Below the pieces are notes generated by a model. It was not told the DNA's origin. It searched no databases and saw only the letters and a list, made by a program, of their open reading frames with translations. This document shows, one piece after another, positions 16,443 through 25,110 of a DNA stretch of 39,107 nt. The position numbers and the translations under genes are program-made. This DNA is from Williamwhitmania taraxaci (GTDB taxonomy: Bacteria > Bacteroidota > Bacteroidia > Bacteroidales > Williamwhitmaniaceae), in NCBI RefSeq assembly GCF_900096565.1, contig NZ_FMYP01000004.1, positions 50,009 through 89,115 of the forward strand. Direction: 5' to 3'. Position 1 is the first letter of the stretch; every line of letters starts with the position of its first letter.

Positions 16443-17099
16443 ATGCGATTTACTACAGCCGTTTCGAAGGGACGAACTCCCATAACAAAGAATTACTGGA
16501 TATGGATTTTTATTTCCTGCCTCACATTTGTAGGTGTCAATTCATTGGTTGGAACCACTAATATTAGCAACTGGCTTCTTGAAAATACGTTAACAATCCT
16601 TTTCCTAATAGTTATTACAGCATCTTATAAGCGCTTTAAGTTTAGCGACTTGTCCTACCTGCTTATTTGTATGTATCTAATGCTCCATATTTACGGTTCA
16701 AAGTATACCTATGCCGAGAATCCATTTGGCTACTACCTTAAGGATATCTTCAACGGAGAGCGAAACCAGTATGATAGAATAGTTCACTTCAGCTTTGGCC
16801 TGCTGCTTGCCTACCCTATGCGAGAGTTGTTTCTCCGGTGGTTTAAATTCTCAAAAATTGCGTCTTGGATTCTTCCCATAGAGATTACGCTTTCGATTAG
16901 TGGTCTTTATGAGTTGATCGAATGGTCTGTAGCCGATATCTTTTTTAAGGCTCAGGGCGATGCTTACCTTGGAACTCAAGGCGATATTTGGGACGCCCAA
17001 AAGGATATGTTCATGGCATTTTTAGGCGCCATTATTGCTACCACTATTGTTTCGAGTATTAAGTGGGGGTTGAAAAAATATGCAGATGCAAAACAGTAG
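16443..17099 (+). CDS. YjdF-like (DUF2238) membrane protein
   Basis: 218 residues, about six hydrophobic helices. The signature is in the middle: KDIFNGERNQYDRIVHFSFG followed by LLLAYPMRELFLRW, then GLYELIEWSVADIFF and a later AQGDAYLGTQGDIWDAQKDM. This corresponds to the DUF2238/YjdF inner-membrane family of unknown function. The acidic and His residues inside the membrane region (D and H of YDRIVHF, E of YELIEW, DIWDAQKDM) are the conserved family positions, as I recall. The start codon follows at position 16443 after an AT-rich leader. No operon partner is evident. Confidence 0.82.
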   Translation: MRFTTAVSKGRTPITKNYWIWIFISCLTFVGVNSLVGTTNISNWLLENTLTILFLIVITASYKRFKFSDLSYLLICMYLMLHIYGSKYTYAENPFGYYLKDIFNGERNQYDRIVHFSFGLLLAYPMRELFLRWFKFSKIASWILPIEITLSISGLYELIEWSVADIFFKAQGDAYLGTQGDIWDAQKDMFMAFLGAIIATTIVSSIKWGLKKYADAKQ

Positions 17100-17200
17100 T
17101 TGGCAGCAGCTACTAATTCTTATATCTACTAACATGGCCGATGAGGCCGGACAGGTCCAATCGCATTTTTCTGTTGAATAGTCATTGATAGGTAAGAGGC

Positions 17201-17656
17201 ATGGGGAACATTGTGGTTAGGCCGGTGGAGATAAGCGAGCTAGGGTTAGTTTACCAGCTCGATAGGCAAGCCTTTGGGGACAATTGCTATCCTCCCTTTG
17301 TGCTGCGGCAACTCTACGATGTGCATGGAGATTTGTTCCAAGTCGCATTAATCAACGATTCGCTTGTGGGATATGTTATTGGGGCTGTGGAGACGGGCGG
17401 TTCCAGCGCTTGGATATTGGCTCTTACTACCGATGATGGTTGCCGAAACGTCGGCATTGCCACCGCCCTACTTACTGAAATCGTGGGGCACTTGCACAAG
17501 CAACAGATATCATCCATCAAATTGACCGTGGCCGAGGGCAATGTGGCTGCTATTCATCTCTACTGCGATAAATTCTCCTTCACCATTGCGCGCAAGGTCG
17601 AAAACTATTTTGGAGAAAACACTCCTCGGCTACTGCTTCAGCATAAAGGTATTTAG
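17201..17656 (+). CDS. GNAT-family N-acetyltransferase
   Basis: 151 residues, one GNAT domain. The start IVVRPVEISELGLVYQLDRQ is the first beta strand and helix. The acetyl-CoA motif is CRNVGIATALL (R-x-x-G-x-A) near residues 87-97. The end KLTVAEGNVAAIHLYCDKFS carries the family's NxxAIxLYxxxGF-like element. It resembles RimI-type acetyltransferases, but the substrate (ribosomal protein, small amine or other) cannot be told. The gene is short, single, and ends just before the regulatory region of the first hybrid kinase. Confidence 0.82.
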   Translation: MGNIVVRPVEISELGLVYQLDRQAFGDNCYPPFVLRQLYDVHGDLFQVALINDSLVGYVIGAVETGGSSAWILALTTDDGCRNVGIATALLTEIVGHLHKQQISSIKLTVAEGNVAAIHLYCDKFSFTIARKVENYFGENTPRLLLQHKGI

Positions 17657-17713
17657 CGGTCTCGATTTTGGCAACTTAGAGTATGCCTAACGCTATCTCA
17701 AATGTCAAACTCT

Positions 17714-17776
17714 GTGATTTATGTAACTCTTGTCTGGAGTTTTGTAACATTTAAGGGTTTGGTTGGCGCACCTTTG
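17714..17776 (+). promoter_or_regulatory. Box A: 35-bp regulatory box and promoter of HK1
   Basis: GTGATTTATGTAAC (17714-17727) and TGTAAC (17743-17748) match the five-copy consensus GTGAWTNATGYAA-N16-TGTAAY. The spacing of the ATGTAA and TTGTAA halves is 21 bp. A -7-like CACCTTTG (consensus TAnnTTTG, one mismatch) is at 17769-17776, 20 nt behind the box. The leader to HK1 would be about 225 nt long. The second half overlaps the place of the -33 element, which fits an activator site. Confidence 0.72.
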
Positions 17777-17914
17777 TCGATATAAGTTTTTACCGAAACC
17801 GATTTTAATTTCCCAGAGTTCCAACGCGGGCATCCAATTGCACGCTGCGGCTTATTGCTAGGGAGTCATAGTATAATCGGAGTTGATTATTTACGGTAAA
17901 TCAGGACGGATGTA

Positions 17915-17946
17915 TCACAGTTGTGGTTTGGATAAATCAACTGTGA
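17915..17946. promoter_or_regulatory. Inverted repeat in the HK1 leader
   Basis: A perfect 9-bp inverted repeat, TCACAGTTG (17915-17923) and CAACTGTGA (17938-17946), with a 14-nt loop. It lies inside the presumed leader of the first kinase mRNA, 60 nt before the start codon. There is no T tract, so it is unlikely to be a terminator. It may be a second operator or an RNA hairpin. Confidence 0.45.
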
Positions 17947-18006
17947 AATTAGGTGAAGGGAATAGTTTAGGCCCTGTTTCCAATTGAAAATTTAAATACA
18001 AATATC

Positions 18007-20688
18007 ATGAGCATAAGGAGTTTGATAGAGGCATGTTTAGATCCATTGGTGGCCATAAATTCCGACGGTAAGATATTGGAAATGAATCAGGCGCTGACGG
18101 ACATTACTGGTATTACCAGCGAGCAGTCCAATGGCACCGACTTCTTCAACTACTTCACTGAGCCCCAAAAGGTCCGCGAAGTTTACAATGACGTTTTAGT
18201 AAATGGATTGGTTACCGATATTCCCCTTACGCTCCGCCATAATACGGGCAAGCTAACCGACATGTTATTCAACGTATCGCAATATAAGAACGATAAAGGC
18301 AAGGCTGTAGGAGTTGTTATTGTTGCCCGAGATGCTCCTGCACATAGGCAAAATTCGCAGTATGCCCGCAGCATTATTGAGGCAAGTCTGGATCCTTTGT
18401 TTGCCATTAGTCTCTTTGGTAAGATTATCGACGTAAATGAAGCTACGCTTAAAGCCACAGAACAGACGCGAAAAGAAATTGTTGGCACCAGCTTCATCAA
18501 ATATTTCACTGAACCCGAAAAAGCACGAAAGGCTTATAAAGAGGCTTTTGCGAAAGGGTTTATTAAGGACTATCCGCTAGTCATAATTGATGGTGGAGAT
18601 ACTACTGTGCTATGTAACGGATCGGTTTATAAGGACGATAGCGGGAATGTTTTGGGCGTAGTGATTGTGTGTAGGGATGTTACCGCGCAGAAGATGCTAT
18701 CCAAGTATTCACTTAGCCTGATTGAGGCTAGCCTCGACCCGCTGGTTACCATCAGTATTGCCGGTAAGATTACCGATATGAATGAGGCGTTGACAAAAAT
18801 AACCGGAATAACGCGCGAAAAACTCACCGGCACCGACTTCTTCGAATACTTTACCGAACCACAAAAGGCCCGGGAAGTTTACCTAGAGGTGTTTGCTAAG
18901 GGTTCTGTTGCCGACTATCCGCTTACCCTTCGCCACAAGAATGGTAAGCTTACTGATGTTCTGTTCAATGGATCGGTTTATAAGGACGATGGGGGGAAGG
19001 TGATGGGTGTGGTAATCGTGGCCAGAGATGTTACCGACCAGAAAAGAATTGCCACCGAGTTGAATGAGGCCATTATTTTTGCCGAGTTGGCCACTGGAAT
19101 TGCCGAAGACGCACAAAGAAAGGCCGAAAGTGCCACCGAAATAGCGACCGATGCTGTAAAAGCAAAACAGCAATTTTTGTCGAACATGAGCCATGAAATC
19201 CGCACCCCGATGAATGCGATTATCGGTTTTACAAAAGTGCTGATGAAAACAGATTTGACCATAAAGCAAAAGGAGTATTTATCGGCCATAAAGGTGAGCG
19301 GCGATGCCCTTATCGTGCTCATTAACGACATTCTCGATCTGGCAAAAGTGGAGGCGGGAAAAATGACATTTGAGCAAACTCCGTTTAAAATGGAGCTCTC
19401 TATTTCCGCCATGCTTCATTTGTTCGAAACAAAAATTCAAGAAAAAAATTTACGGTTAATAATCGATTACGACGAAACCATTCCTAAGGTGCTGGTTGGC
19501 GACTCGGTGCGCTTGCACCAAGTTATTCTAAATTTGGTGAGCAATGCCGTGAAATTTACCTCAAATGGAACTGTCACCGTTAGCGTTCATATGGTGACTG
19601 AGGACGAAGAGATGGTAACCATTGAATTTGCGATAACTGATACTGGAATAGGAATACCGGAAGATAAAATTGGAACCATTTTTGATAACTTTCAGCAGGC
19701 ATCCAGCGGCACTTCAAGGTTATATGGAGGTACGGGACTAGGTCTTTCCATCGTTAAGCAACTCGTCGAGCCGCAAGGCGGAAAGATTAGCGTAAAAAGC
19801 ATAATAAATGAAGGCTCTACCTTTAGCTTTACCTTAGACTTTAAAAAAACAAAAGATGAGGCAGCGTTGGATCTGGAAATGGATGAGCTGGACAAGGATA
19901 TTAAAAACATTAAAGTGCTGGTGGTTGAAGACATTGCCCTAAACCAACTGCTCATGAAAACCGTACTGGACGACTACGGCTTTGAGCGCGATATTGCCGA
20001 TAACGGTAAAATTGCCATCGAAAAGGTGCAAACTAAAACCTACGATGTTATTTTGATGGACCTACAAATGCCCGAAATGAATGGGTTTGAAGCCACGGAA
20101 TACATTCGAAATACCCTGCATTCTAATATTCCAATCATTGCATTAACGGCCGATGTTACCACGGCTGATTTAGAAAAATGCAAGGCCGTCGGTATGAACG
20201 ACTACATCGCCAAGCCTATCGACGAACGATTGTTATACAGCAAGATTGTTGGATTGGTTAAGAAAAGGTTAACCATTAGCGGATCTCAGGATAGCGGGGA
20301 TAGTCAAGATAAGAAGCCGCGATGTATCGACTTGAATTATCTATCGCACCGCACAAAATCCAATCCTGACTTGATGATGGAAATGATTTCCCTTTACTTG
20401 GAACAAACTCCTCCTTTAATTAGTACCATGAAGCAAAGTTTGGAGGATAAGGATTGGAAATCATTGTATTCGGCCGTGCACAAGATAATACCTTCATTTT
20501 CTAGGATGGGTATTCATGTCGATTTTGAAAATATGGCAAGACATGTCCAGGAATATGCTAGCACACAGGCTGAGGCTGAAGGAATTCCCGACCTCGTTTT
20601 ACAAATTGAAAATGTTTGTTTACAAGCATGTAAGGAGTTAGAAGAAGAACTCAATACGATAAAAAATGCTCGCGCTAAAATAGTTTAG
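18007..20688 (+). CDS. Cytoplasmic PAS3-HisKA-HATPase-REC-Hpt hybrid kinase (HK1)
   Basis: 893 residues, no transmembrane segment. Three similar PAS domains (about 1-115, 118-232, 234-346) each open with a RSLIEASLDPL-like strand and close with GVVIVARD. A helix (about 350-385) leads to HisKA with H396 (SNMSHEIRTPMNAIIGFTK). The ATPase has N513, D545 (DTGIGIP) and GGTGLGLSI (574-582). The receiver has E641-D642, phosphoacceptor D685 (LMDLQMPEMNG), T714 and K736. The Hpt domain carries H825 (SAVHKIIPSF). All catalytic residues are present, so a full His-Asp-His phosphorelay inside one protein is expected, ready to phosphorylate another receiver, perhaps the one at 25111. It is a close paralogue of HK2. 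Confidence 0.93.
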   Translation: MSIRSLIEACLDPLVAINSDGKILEMNQALTDITGITSEQSNGTDFFNYFTEPQKVREVYNDVLVNGLVTDIPLTLRHNTGKLTDMLFNVSQYKNDKGKAVGVVIVARDAPAHRQNSQYARSIIEASLDPLFAISLFGKIIDVNEATLKATEQTRKEIVGTSFIKYFTEPEKARKAYKEAFAKGFIKDYPLVIIDGGDTTVLCNGSVYKDDSGNVLGVVIVCRDVTAQKMLSKYSLSLIEASLDPLVTISIAGKITDMNEALTKITGITREKLTGTDFFEYFTEPQKAREVYLEVFAKGSVADYPLTLRHKNGKLTDVLFNGSVYKDDGGKVMGVVIVARDVTDQKRIATELNEAIIFAELATGIAEDAQRKAESATEIATDAVKAKQQFLSNMSHEIRTPMNAIIGFTKVLMKTDLTIKQKEYLSAIKVSGDALIVLINDILDLAKVEAGKMTFEQTPFKMELSISAMLHLFETKIQEKNLRLIIDYDETIPKVLVGDSVRLHQVILNLVSNAVKFTSNGTVTVSVHMVTEDEEMVTIEFAITDTGIGIPEDKIGTIFDNFQQASSGTSRLYGGTGLGLSIVKQLVEPQGGKISVKSIINEGSTFSFTLDFKKTKDEAALDLEMDELDKDIKNIKVLVVEDIALNQLLMKTVLDDYGFERDIADNGKIAIEKVQTKTYDVILMDLQMPEMNGFEATEYIRNTLHSNIPIIALTADVTTADLEKCKAVGMNDYIAKPIDERLLYSKIVGLVKKRLTISGSQDSGDSQDKKPRCIDLNYLSHRTKSNPDLMMEMISLYLEQTPPLISTMKQSLEDKDWKSLYSAVHKIIPSFSRMGIHVDFENMARHVQEYASTQAEAEGIPDLVLQIENVCLQACKELEEELNTIKNARAKIV

Positions 20689-20900
20689 TGGCGCTAATTC
20701 GATATCGTAATTAATTTGTTTTCAGGTAATGACGGGATTGCCTGGAAATAAATTTCTATTCACTAGAATAGTATACCACATGGGTTAACCACAAGGATAT
20801 TTTTTAACTTTCATAATGGCATAAGGCATATAATTGCACAAACGTCCTTTGTCCTTCCCGATTAAAGCTGGTACAGTCCAATTGAAATTCCGAAAAATCA

Positions 20901-20964
20901 GTGAATTATGTAACTCTTTTCCGACGGAATGTAACGCTTCCTAACTATAATTAACGGATATTTG
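20901..20964 (+). promoter_or_regulatory. Box B: 35-bp regulatory box and promoter of AraC-HK2 group
   Basis: GTGAATTATGTAAC (20901-20914) and TGTAAC (20930-20935) match the shared consensus. The -7-like element GATATTTG is at 20957-20964, 21 nt behind the box. The leader to the AraC-type gene would be about 210 nt. The remaining sequence of this 493-nt gap (20689-21181) contains no gene I can support. Position in front of the regulator gene itself suggests autoregulation. Confidence 0.75.
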
Positions 20965-21181
20965 TTCGAATCAGGTTCGGACGAAATCGATCTGGCTGCT
21001 TGTTGTGTGTGCATAGTAAAATAATTCGTCGTGATTGATGATTTTTGCATAGTAGAGTCCGCCTGAATGATGAGGTGCAACCTACGGGCATAGTATAAAA
21101 TTATCGATAAATAAACTTTCATTATTTGGTGCCGTTACACCAATAGGATGAAGAAGAGTGAATTAACTTAATCCTATTCTC

Positions 21182-21754
21182 GTGAAATTATACATAAAAT
21201 ACATGGTCAGTAACCGTTGTATAATGGCGGTGAAAGAAGTGCTTAAGGAGTTAGGATTGCATTATGTAGTGGTCGATCTTGGCGAAGTTGATGTCATGGA
21301 AGACCTCACTCCCAAGCAGCATGATATGCTGAAAGAAGCCTTGCTAAATTCCGGTCTGGAATTAATGGACGACAAGAGAGCTGTGTTGATCGAAAAGATT
21401 AAAAATGTAATCATTGGCATGATTTACCATTCCGATGAAATGATTAAAGTAAATTTCTCTGATTTTTTAAGCGAAAAGTTAGGCTACGATTACACCCATC
21501 TTTCCAATATATTTTCTGAGGTTAAGGGTATTACCATTCAGCAATTTGTCATTATTCATAAAGTGGAAAGGGTTAAAGAGTTGATCCTGTATGACGAGTT
21601 AAATCTCACAGAGATATCCTATAAACTCAACTACAGCAGCGTAGCGCATTTATCCAACCAGTTCAAGAAGATCACTGGACTAACGCCTTCTCATTTTAAA
21701 CAAATGAAGAACCAACGGCGGAGACCAATTGAGGAAATTGGAGATTCTATATAG
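21182..21754 (+). CDS. AraC-type regulator with HMA-like N-terminus
   Basis: 190 residues. Residues about 90-180 are an AraC-type DNA-binding domain: FSDFLSEKLGYDYTHLSNIF as first helix-turn-helix, and YDELNLTEISYKLNYSSVAH, LSNQFKKITGLTPSHFKQMK as second. The N-terminal ~75 residues (KLYIKYMVSNRCIMAVKEVL, then GLHYVVVDLGEVDV) have the fold pattern of HMA metal-binding proteins and match a Bacteroidota subfamily I remember with a CxxC site. Here the first Cys is a Ser (VSNRC), so a two-Cys metal site is absent. The GTG at 21182 gives the family N-terminus; ATG at 21203 is an alternative. It is followed by HK2 after 14 nt. It is the best candidate to bind the 35-bp boxes, since AraC family members use 21-bp-spaced direct repeats. 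Confidence 0.85.
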   Translation: MKLYIKYMVSNRCIMAVKEVLKELGLHYVVVDLGEVDVMEDLTPKQHDMLKEALLNSGLELMDDKRAVLIEKIKNVIIGMIYHSDEMIKVNFSDFLSEKLGYDYTHLSNIFSEVKGITIQQFVIIHKVERVKELILYDELNLTEISYKLNYSSVAHLSNQFKKITGLTPSHFKQMKNQRRRPIEEIGDSI

Positions 21755-21768
21755 TTTAATCGTATAAA

Positions 21769-24700
21769 ATGAACGCAAGAAGTCTTATAGAAGCCAGTTT
21801 AGATCCGTTGGTTATCATCAATACCGATGGTAAAGTCACCGATGTGAATGCGGCAATGGCGAACATGACAGAGATGCCTCGAGAAAACTTTATAGGTAAT
21901 GACTTCTTCTATTATTTTACCGAAACCAAAAAGGCTCAAGAGGTTTATAAAGAGGTGTTTGCAAAAGGTTCGGTAACACATTATCCGCTTACCCTTCGCC
22001 CTGAAAACGGAAAACTTACTGAAGTGCTGTTCAATGGATCGGTTTATAAAGATGATAGGGGAATTGTACTTGGTGCCGTTGTCGTGGTACGAGATATTGC
22101 CGAGCAAAAATGGGCAAAAGATTTACGCGATGCCAACAAAGAACTGGCTTTTCAGAATAAAGTAAAGGAAAAGCGTGCCGCCGAGTTAGTCATTGTCAAC
22201 AAGGAACTTGCTTTCCAGAACGATGAGAAAGAAAAGCGTGCTGCCGAGTTGGTTATTGCCAACAAGGAACTTGCTTTCCAGAACGATGAGAAAGAAAAGC
22301 GTGCCGCCGAGTTGGTTATCGCCAACAAGGAACTTGCGTTCCAGAACGATGAAAAAGAAAAGCGTGCCGCCGAGTTGGTTATCGCCAACAAGGAACTTGC
22401 GTTCCAGAACAATGAGAAAGAAAAGCGTGCTGCCGAGCTGGTTATCGCCAACAATGAGCTTGCATTCCAGAATAAAGTGAAAGAAAAGCGTGCCGCCGAG
22501 TTGGTAATTGCCAACAAGGAACTTGCGTTCCAGAACGATGAGAAAGAAAAGCGTGCCGCCGAGTTAGTAATTGCCAACAAGGAACTGGCTTTTCAGAATA
22601 AAGTAAAGGAAAAGCGTGCCGCCGAGTTGGTTATTGCCAACAAGGAACTTGCGTTCCAGAATGATGAGAAAGAAAAGCGTGCCGCCGAGTTGGTTATCGC
22701 CAACAAGGAGCTGGCTTTTCAGAATAAAGTAAAAGAAAAGCGCGCTGCCGAGTTGGTAATTGCCAACAAAGAGCTTGCTTTCCAGAACGATGAGAAAGAA
22801 AAGCGTGCCGCCGAATTGGTTATTGCCAATAAGGAACTTGCGTTCCAGAGCAAAGAGAAGGAAAAGCGAGCTGCCGAATTAGTTATTGCAGATCAAGAAC
22901 TTGATCTGCAAAACAAAGAGAAGGAAAAACAGGAAATTGCGAACAAAGAACTTGAAGCATTAAGTTATTCTGCAAAATTAGCTTCACAGTATTCGCTTAG
23001 TTTAATTGAGGCAAGCCTTGATCCACTTGTTACTATTAGCACTGAGGGCAAGATTACCGATATGAATGAGGCTCTGGCAAATGTTACAGGGATAAGCCGC
23101 GAAAAACTCACCGGAACCGACTTCCTCGATTACTTCACCGAACCTCAAAAGGCACGTGAGGTATACCAAGAAGTGTTCGCAAAGGGATCGGTTGCCGACT
23201 ATCCCCTCACGCTGCGCCACAAGGATGGTAAGCTCACCGACGTGCTGTTCAACGGATCGGTATACAAGGACGACGGGGGGAACGTGCTCGGCGTAGTTAT
23301 TGTAGCCAGGGATGTTACCGACCAAAAGAGAATTGCTACCGAATTGACTGAGGCAATTGTTTTTGCTGAGTTGGCTACCGGGATAGCGGAAGAAGCAAAA
23401 ATCAAGGCCGAGAATGCCACTCAAATAGCAACCGATGCCGTAAAAGCAAAGCAACGGTTCCTATCGAATATGAGCCATGAAATTCGCACTCCAATGAATG
23501 CGATTATCGGGTTTACCAAAGTTGTGTTGAAAACAGAATTGACTGAAAAGCAGAAGGAGTATTTAACTGCCATAAAAGTGAGCGGTGATGCCCTAATCGT
23601 GCTCATTAACGATATACTCGATTTGGCAAAAGTAGATGCTGGTAAGATGACCTTTGAGCAAGTTCCATTTAAAATGGCCACATCTATTTCGGCCATGCTC
23701 CATTTGTTTAAAACAAAAATACAAGAAAAGAATTTAGTGTTGGTGCTAGATTATGATAGCCGAATCCCAACGGTGGTGGTGGGTGACCCTGTTCGACTGC
23801 ACCAAGTAATTCTAAATTTAGTAAGCAATGCAGTAAAGTTTACCACAAGGGGCAAGATTACCGTAATTGTGCACGTGCTAAATGAAGAGGAAGATAAGGT
23901 GACCATTGAATTTGCCATTACGGATACAGGAATTGGAATACCAGCAGAAAACATCACCAATATTTTTGAAAACTTTCAACAGGCATCCAGTGGAACCTCA
24001 AGGTTATATGGGGGAACGGGTTTGGGTCTTGCCATTGTGAAACAATTAGTTGAGCCTCAGGGAGGGACTATTCGTGTGAAAAGTAAAGTTAATGAGGGTT
24101 CAACTTTTAGCGTTACGTTGACTTTTCTTAAAACAAAGTCTCAAGTAACTTCAGATACGGAGATGGAAGAATTTGACTTAGAAACTAAAAACATAAAGGT
24201 GCTGGTGGTCGAAGACATTGCCCTAAACCAGCTGCTTATGAAAACATTGCTCGATGAATTTGGTTTTGAACGAGATATTGCCAGCAATGGTAAAATCGCT
24301 ATCGAAATGCTACAATCTAAAACATATGATATTATTTTAATGGATCTTCATATGCCCGAGATGAACGGGTTCGAAGCCACCGATTACATTCGCAAAACCA
24401 TGCATTCTAACATTCCGATCATCGCCCTTACAGCTGATGTTACAACCGTGGACCTAGCCAAGTGCAAGGCTGTGGGAATGAACGATTATATCGCAAAACC
24501 CGTCGACGAACGATTGTTATACAGTAAAATAGTTAGCATAGTTAAAAAGAATCTTGTCGCAACGGCACCTCAAGAGACTGAATATATTCCCGAAAAAAGG
24601 GAAAGATGCATCGATTTGGATTATTTATCACGCCGCACAAAAGCCAATCCAGCGTTGATGATGGAAATGATTTCACTATATCTGGAACAGACACCACCTT

Positions 24701-24963
24701 TAATCACGGCAATGAGAAAAGGCTTACAGGATAAAGATTGGAAAACCTTATACTCGGCCGTGCATAAAATGATTCCTTCATTTTCGATAATGGGTATTAG
24801 TGCTGATTATGAGAACATGGCAAAAAAGGTTCAAGAATTTGCAAGCACTCAGCAGCAGACTGAGGGAATACCTAGTCTTGTTTTGCAGATTGAAAGCGTT
24901 TGTTTACAAGCCTGCAATGAGTTGGGAGAGGAGTATAATCTGATTAAAAATGCGAACTCATGA
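21769..24963 (+). CDS. Cytoplasmic PAS-coiled coil-PAS hybrid kinase (HK2)
   Basis: 1064 residues with no transmembrane segment. PAS1 (1-115) is followed by a 252-residue coiled coil (132-383) of twelve 21-residue units with the pattern KEKRAAELVIANKELAFQN. A second PAS is at about 408-518. HisKA with H570 (SNMSHEIRTPMN) follows, then the ATPase with N687, D719 (DTGIGIP) and GGTGLGLAI. The receiver has E815-D816 and D859 (LMDLHMPEMNG), with its Lys in AKPVDE, and the Hpt domain has H999 (SAVHKMIPSF). Compared with HK1, the middle PAS is replaced by the long repeat helix; the C-terminal ~540 residues align closely. Translation probably couples to the AraC-type gene 14 nt upstream. The coil should transmit signals between PAS1 and PAS2. 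Confidence 0.93.
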   Translation: MNARSLIEASLDPLVIINTDGKVTDVNAAMANMTEMPRENFIGNDFFYYFTETKKAQEVYKEVFAKGSVTHYPLTLRPENGKLTEVLFNGSVYKDDRGIVLGAVVVVRDIAEQKWAKDLRDANKELAFQNKVKEKRAAELVIVNKELAFQNDEKEKRAAELVIANKELAFQNDEKEKRAAELVIANKELAFQNDEKEKRAAELVIANKELAFQNNEKEKRAAELVIANNELAFQNKVKEKRAAELVIANKELAFQNDEKEKRAAELVIANKELAFQNKVKEKRAAELVIANKELAFQNDEKEKRAAELVIANKELAFQNKVKEKRAAELVIANKELAFQNDEKEKRAAELVIANKELAFQSKEKEKRAAELVIADQELDLQNKEKEKQEIANKELEALSYSAKLASQYSLSLIEASLDPLVTISTEGKITDMNEALANVTGISREKLTGTDFLDYFTEPQKAREVYQEVFAKGSVADYPLTLRHKDGKLTDVLFNGSVYKDDGGNVLGVVIVARDVTDQKRIATELTEAIVFAELATGIAEEAKIKAENATQIATDAVKAKQRFLSNMSHEIRTPMNAIIGFTKVVLKTELTEKQKEYLTAIKVSGDALIVLINDILDLAKVDAGKMTFEQVPFKMATSISAMLHLFKTKIQEKNLVLVLDYDSRIPTVVVGDPVRLHQVILNLVSNAVKFTTRGKITVIVHVLNEEEDKVTIEFAITDTGIGIPAENITNIFENFQQASSGTSRLYGGTGLGLAIVKQLVEPQGGTIRVKSKVNEGSTFSVTLTFLKTKSQVTSDTEMEEFDLETKNIKVLVVEDIALNQLLMKTLLDEFGFERDIASNGKIAIEMLQSKTYDIILMDLHMPEMNGFEATDYIRKTMHSNIPIIALTADVTTVDLAKCKAVGMNDYIAKPVDERLLYSKIVSIVKKNLVATAPQETEYIPEKRERCIDLDYLSRRTKANPALMMEMISLYLEQTPPLITAMRKGLQDKDWKTLYSAVHKMIPSFSIMGISADYENMAKKVQEFASTQQQTEGIPSLVLQIESVCLQACNELGEEYNLIKNANS
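22162..22917 (+). repeat. Twelve in-frame 63-bp tandem repeats within HK2
   Basis: Twelve 63-bp units encode the 21-residue pattern starting (E/V)KEKRAAELVIA and ending NKELAFQN(D/K/N). Several units are nearly identical in DNA, e.g. the cores at 22265-22420. From unit 5 onward ends in K-V alternate with ends in D-E, giving a 126-bp higher order period. The last unit is degenerate (ADQELDLQNK) and a partial thirteenth follows. All are in frame. 21 residues is three heptads, so gain or loss of units would keep coiled-coil register. Confidence 0.92.
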
Positions 24964-25110
24964 TAAATTACTCATTCAGGAGGACAGAATGCAACGAATA
25001 TTTTGACTCTTGGAGAGGAAACAATACAGGTTGATTATTTTACATATAGATATCGAAATGTGCGAATCCCGATTTGCGGGGTATTCAATAATGATTTTAA
25101 TTTTTTAGCG

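Noticed and set aside
20818-20845. TGGCAT...TTGCAC as a sigma54 promoter
   Set aside because: The distance between GG and GC elements is 11 or 18 bp, not the required 12.
22193-22480. Long overlapping frames within the HK2 repeats on both strands
   Set aside because: They are shadows produced by the repetitive DNA; the kinase frame alone carries domains on both sides.
22162-22917. Regular 63-bp repeats as a possible CRISPR array
   Set aside because: Units are in frame, contiguous without unique spacers, and code for a heptad coil inside a kinase.
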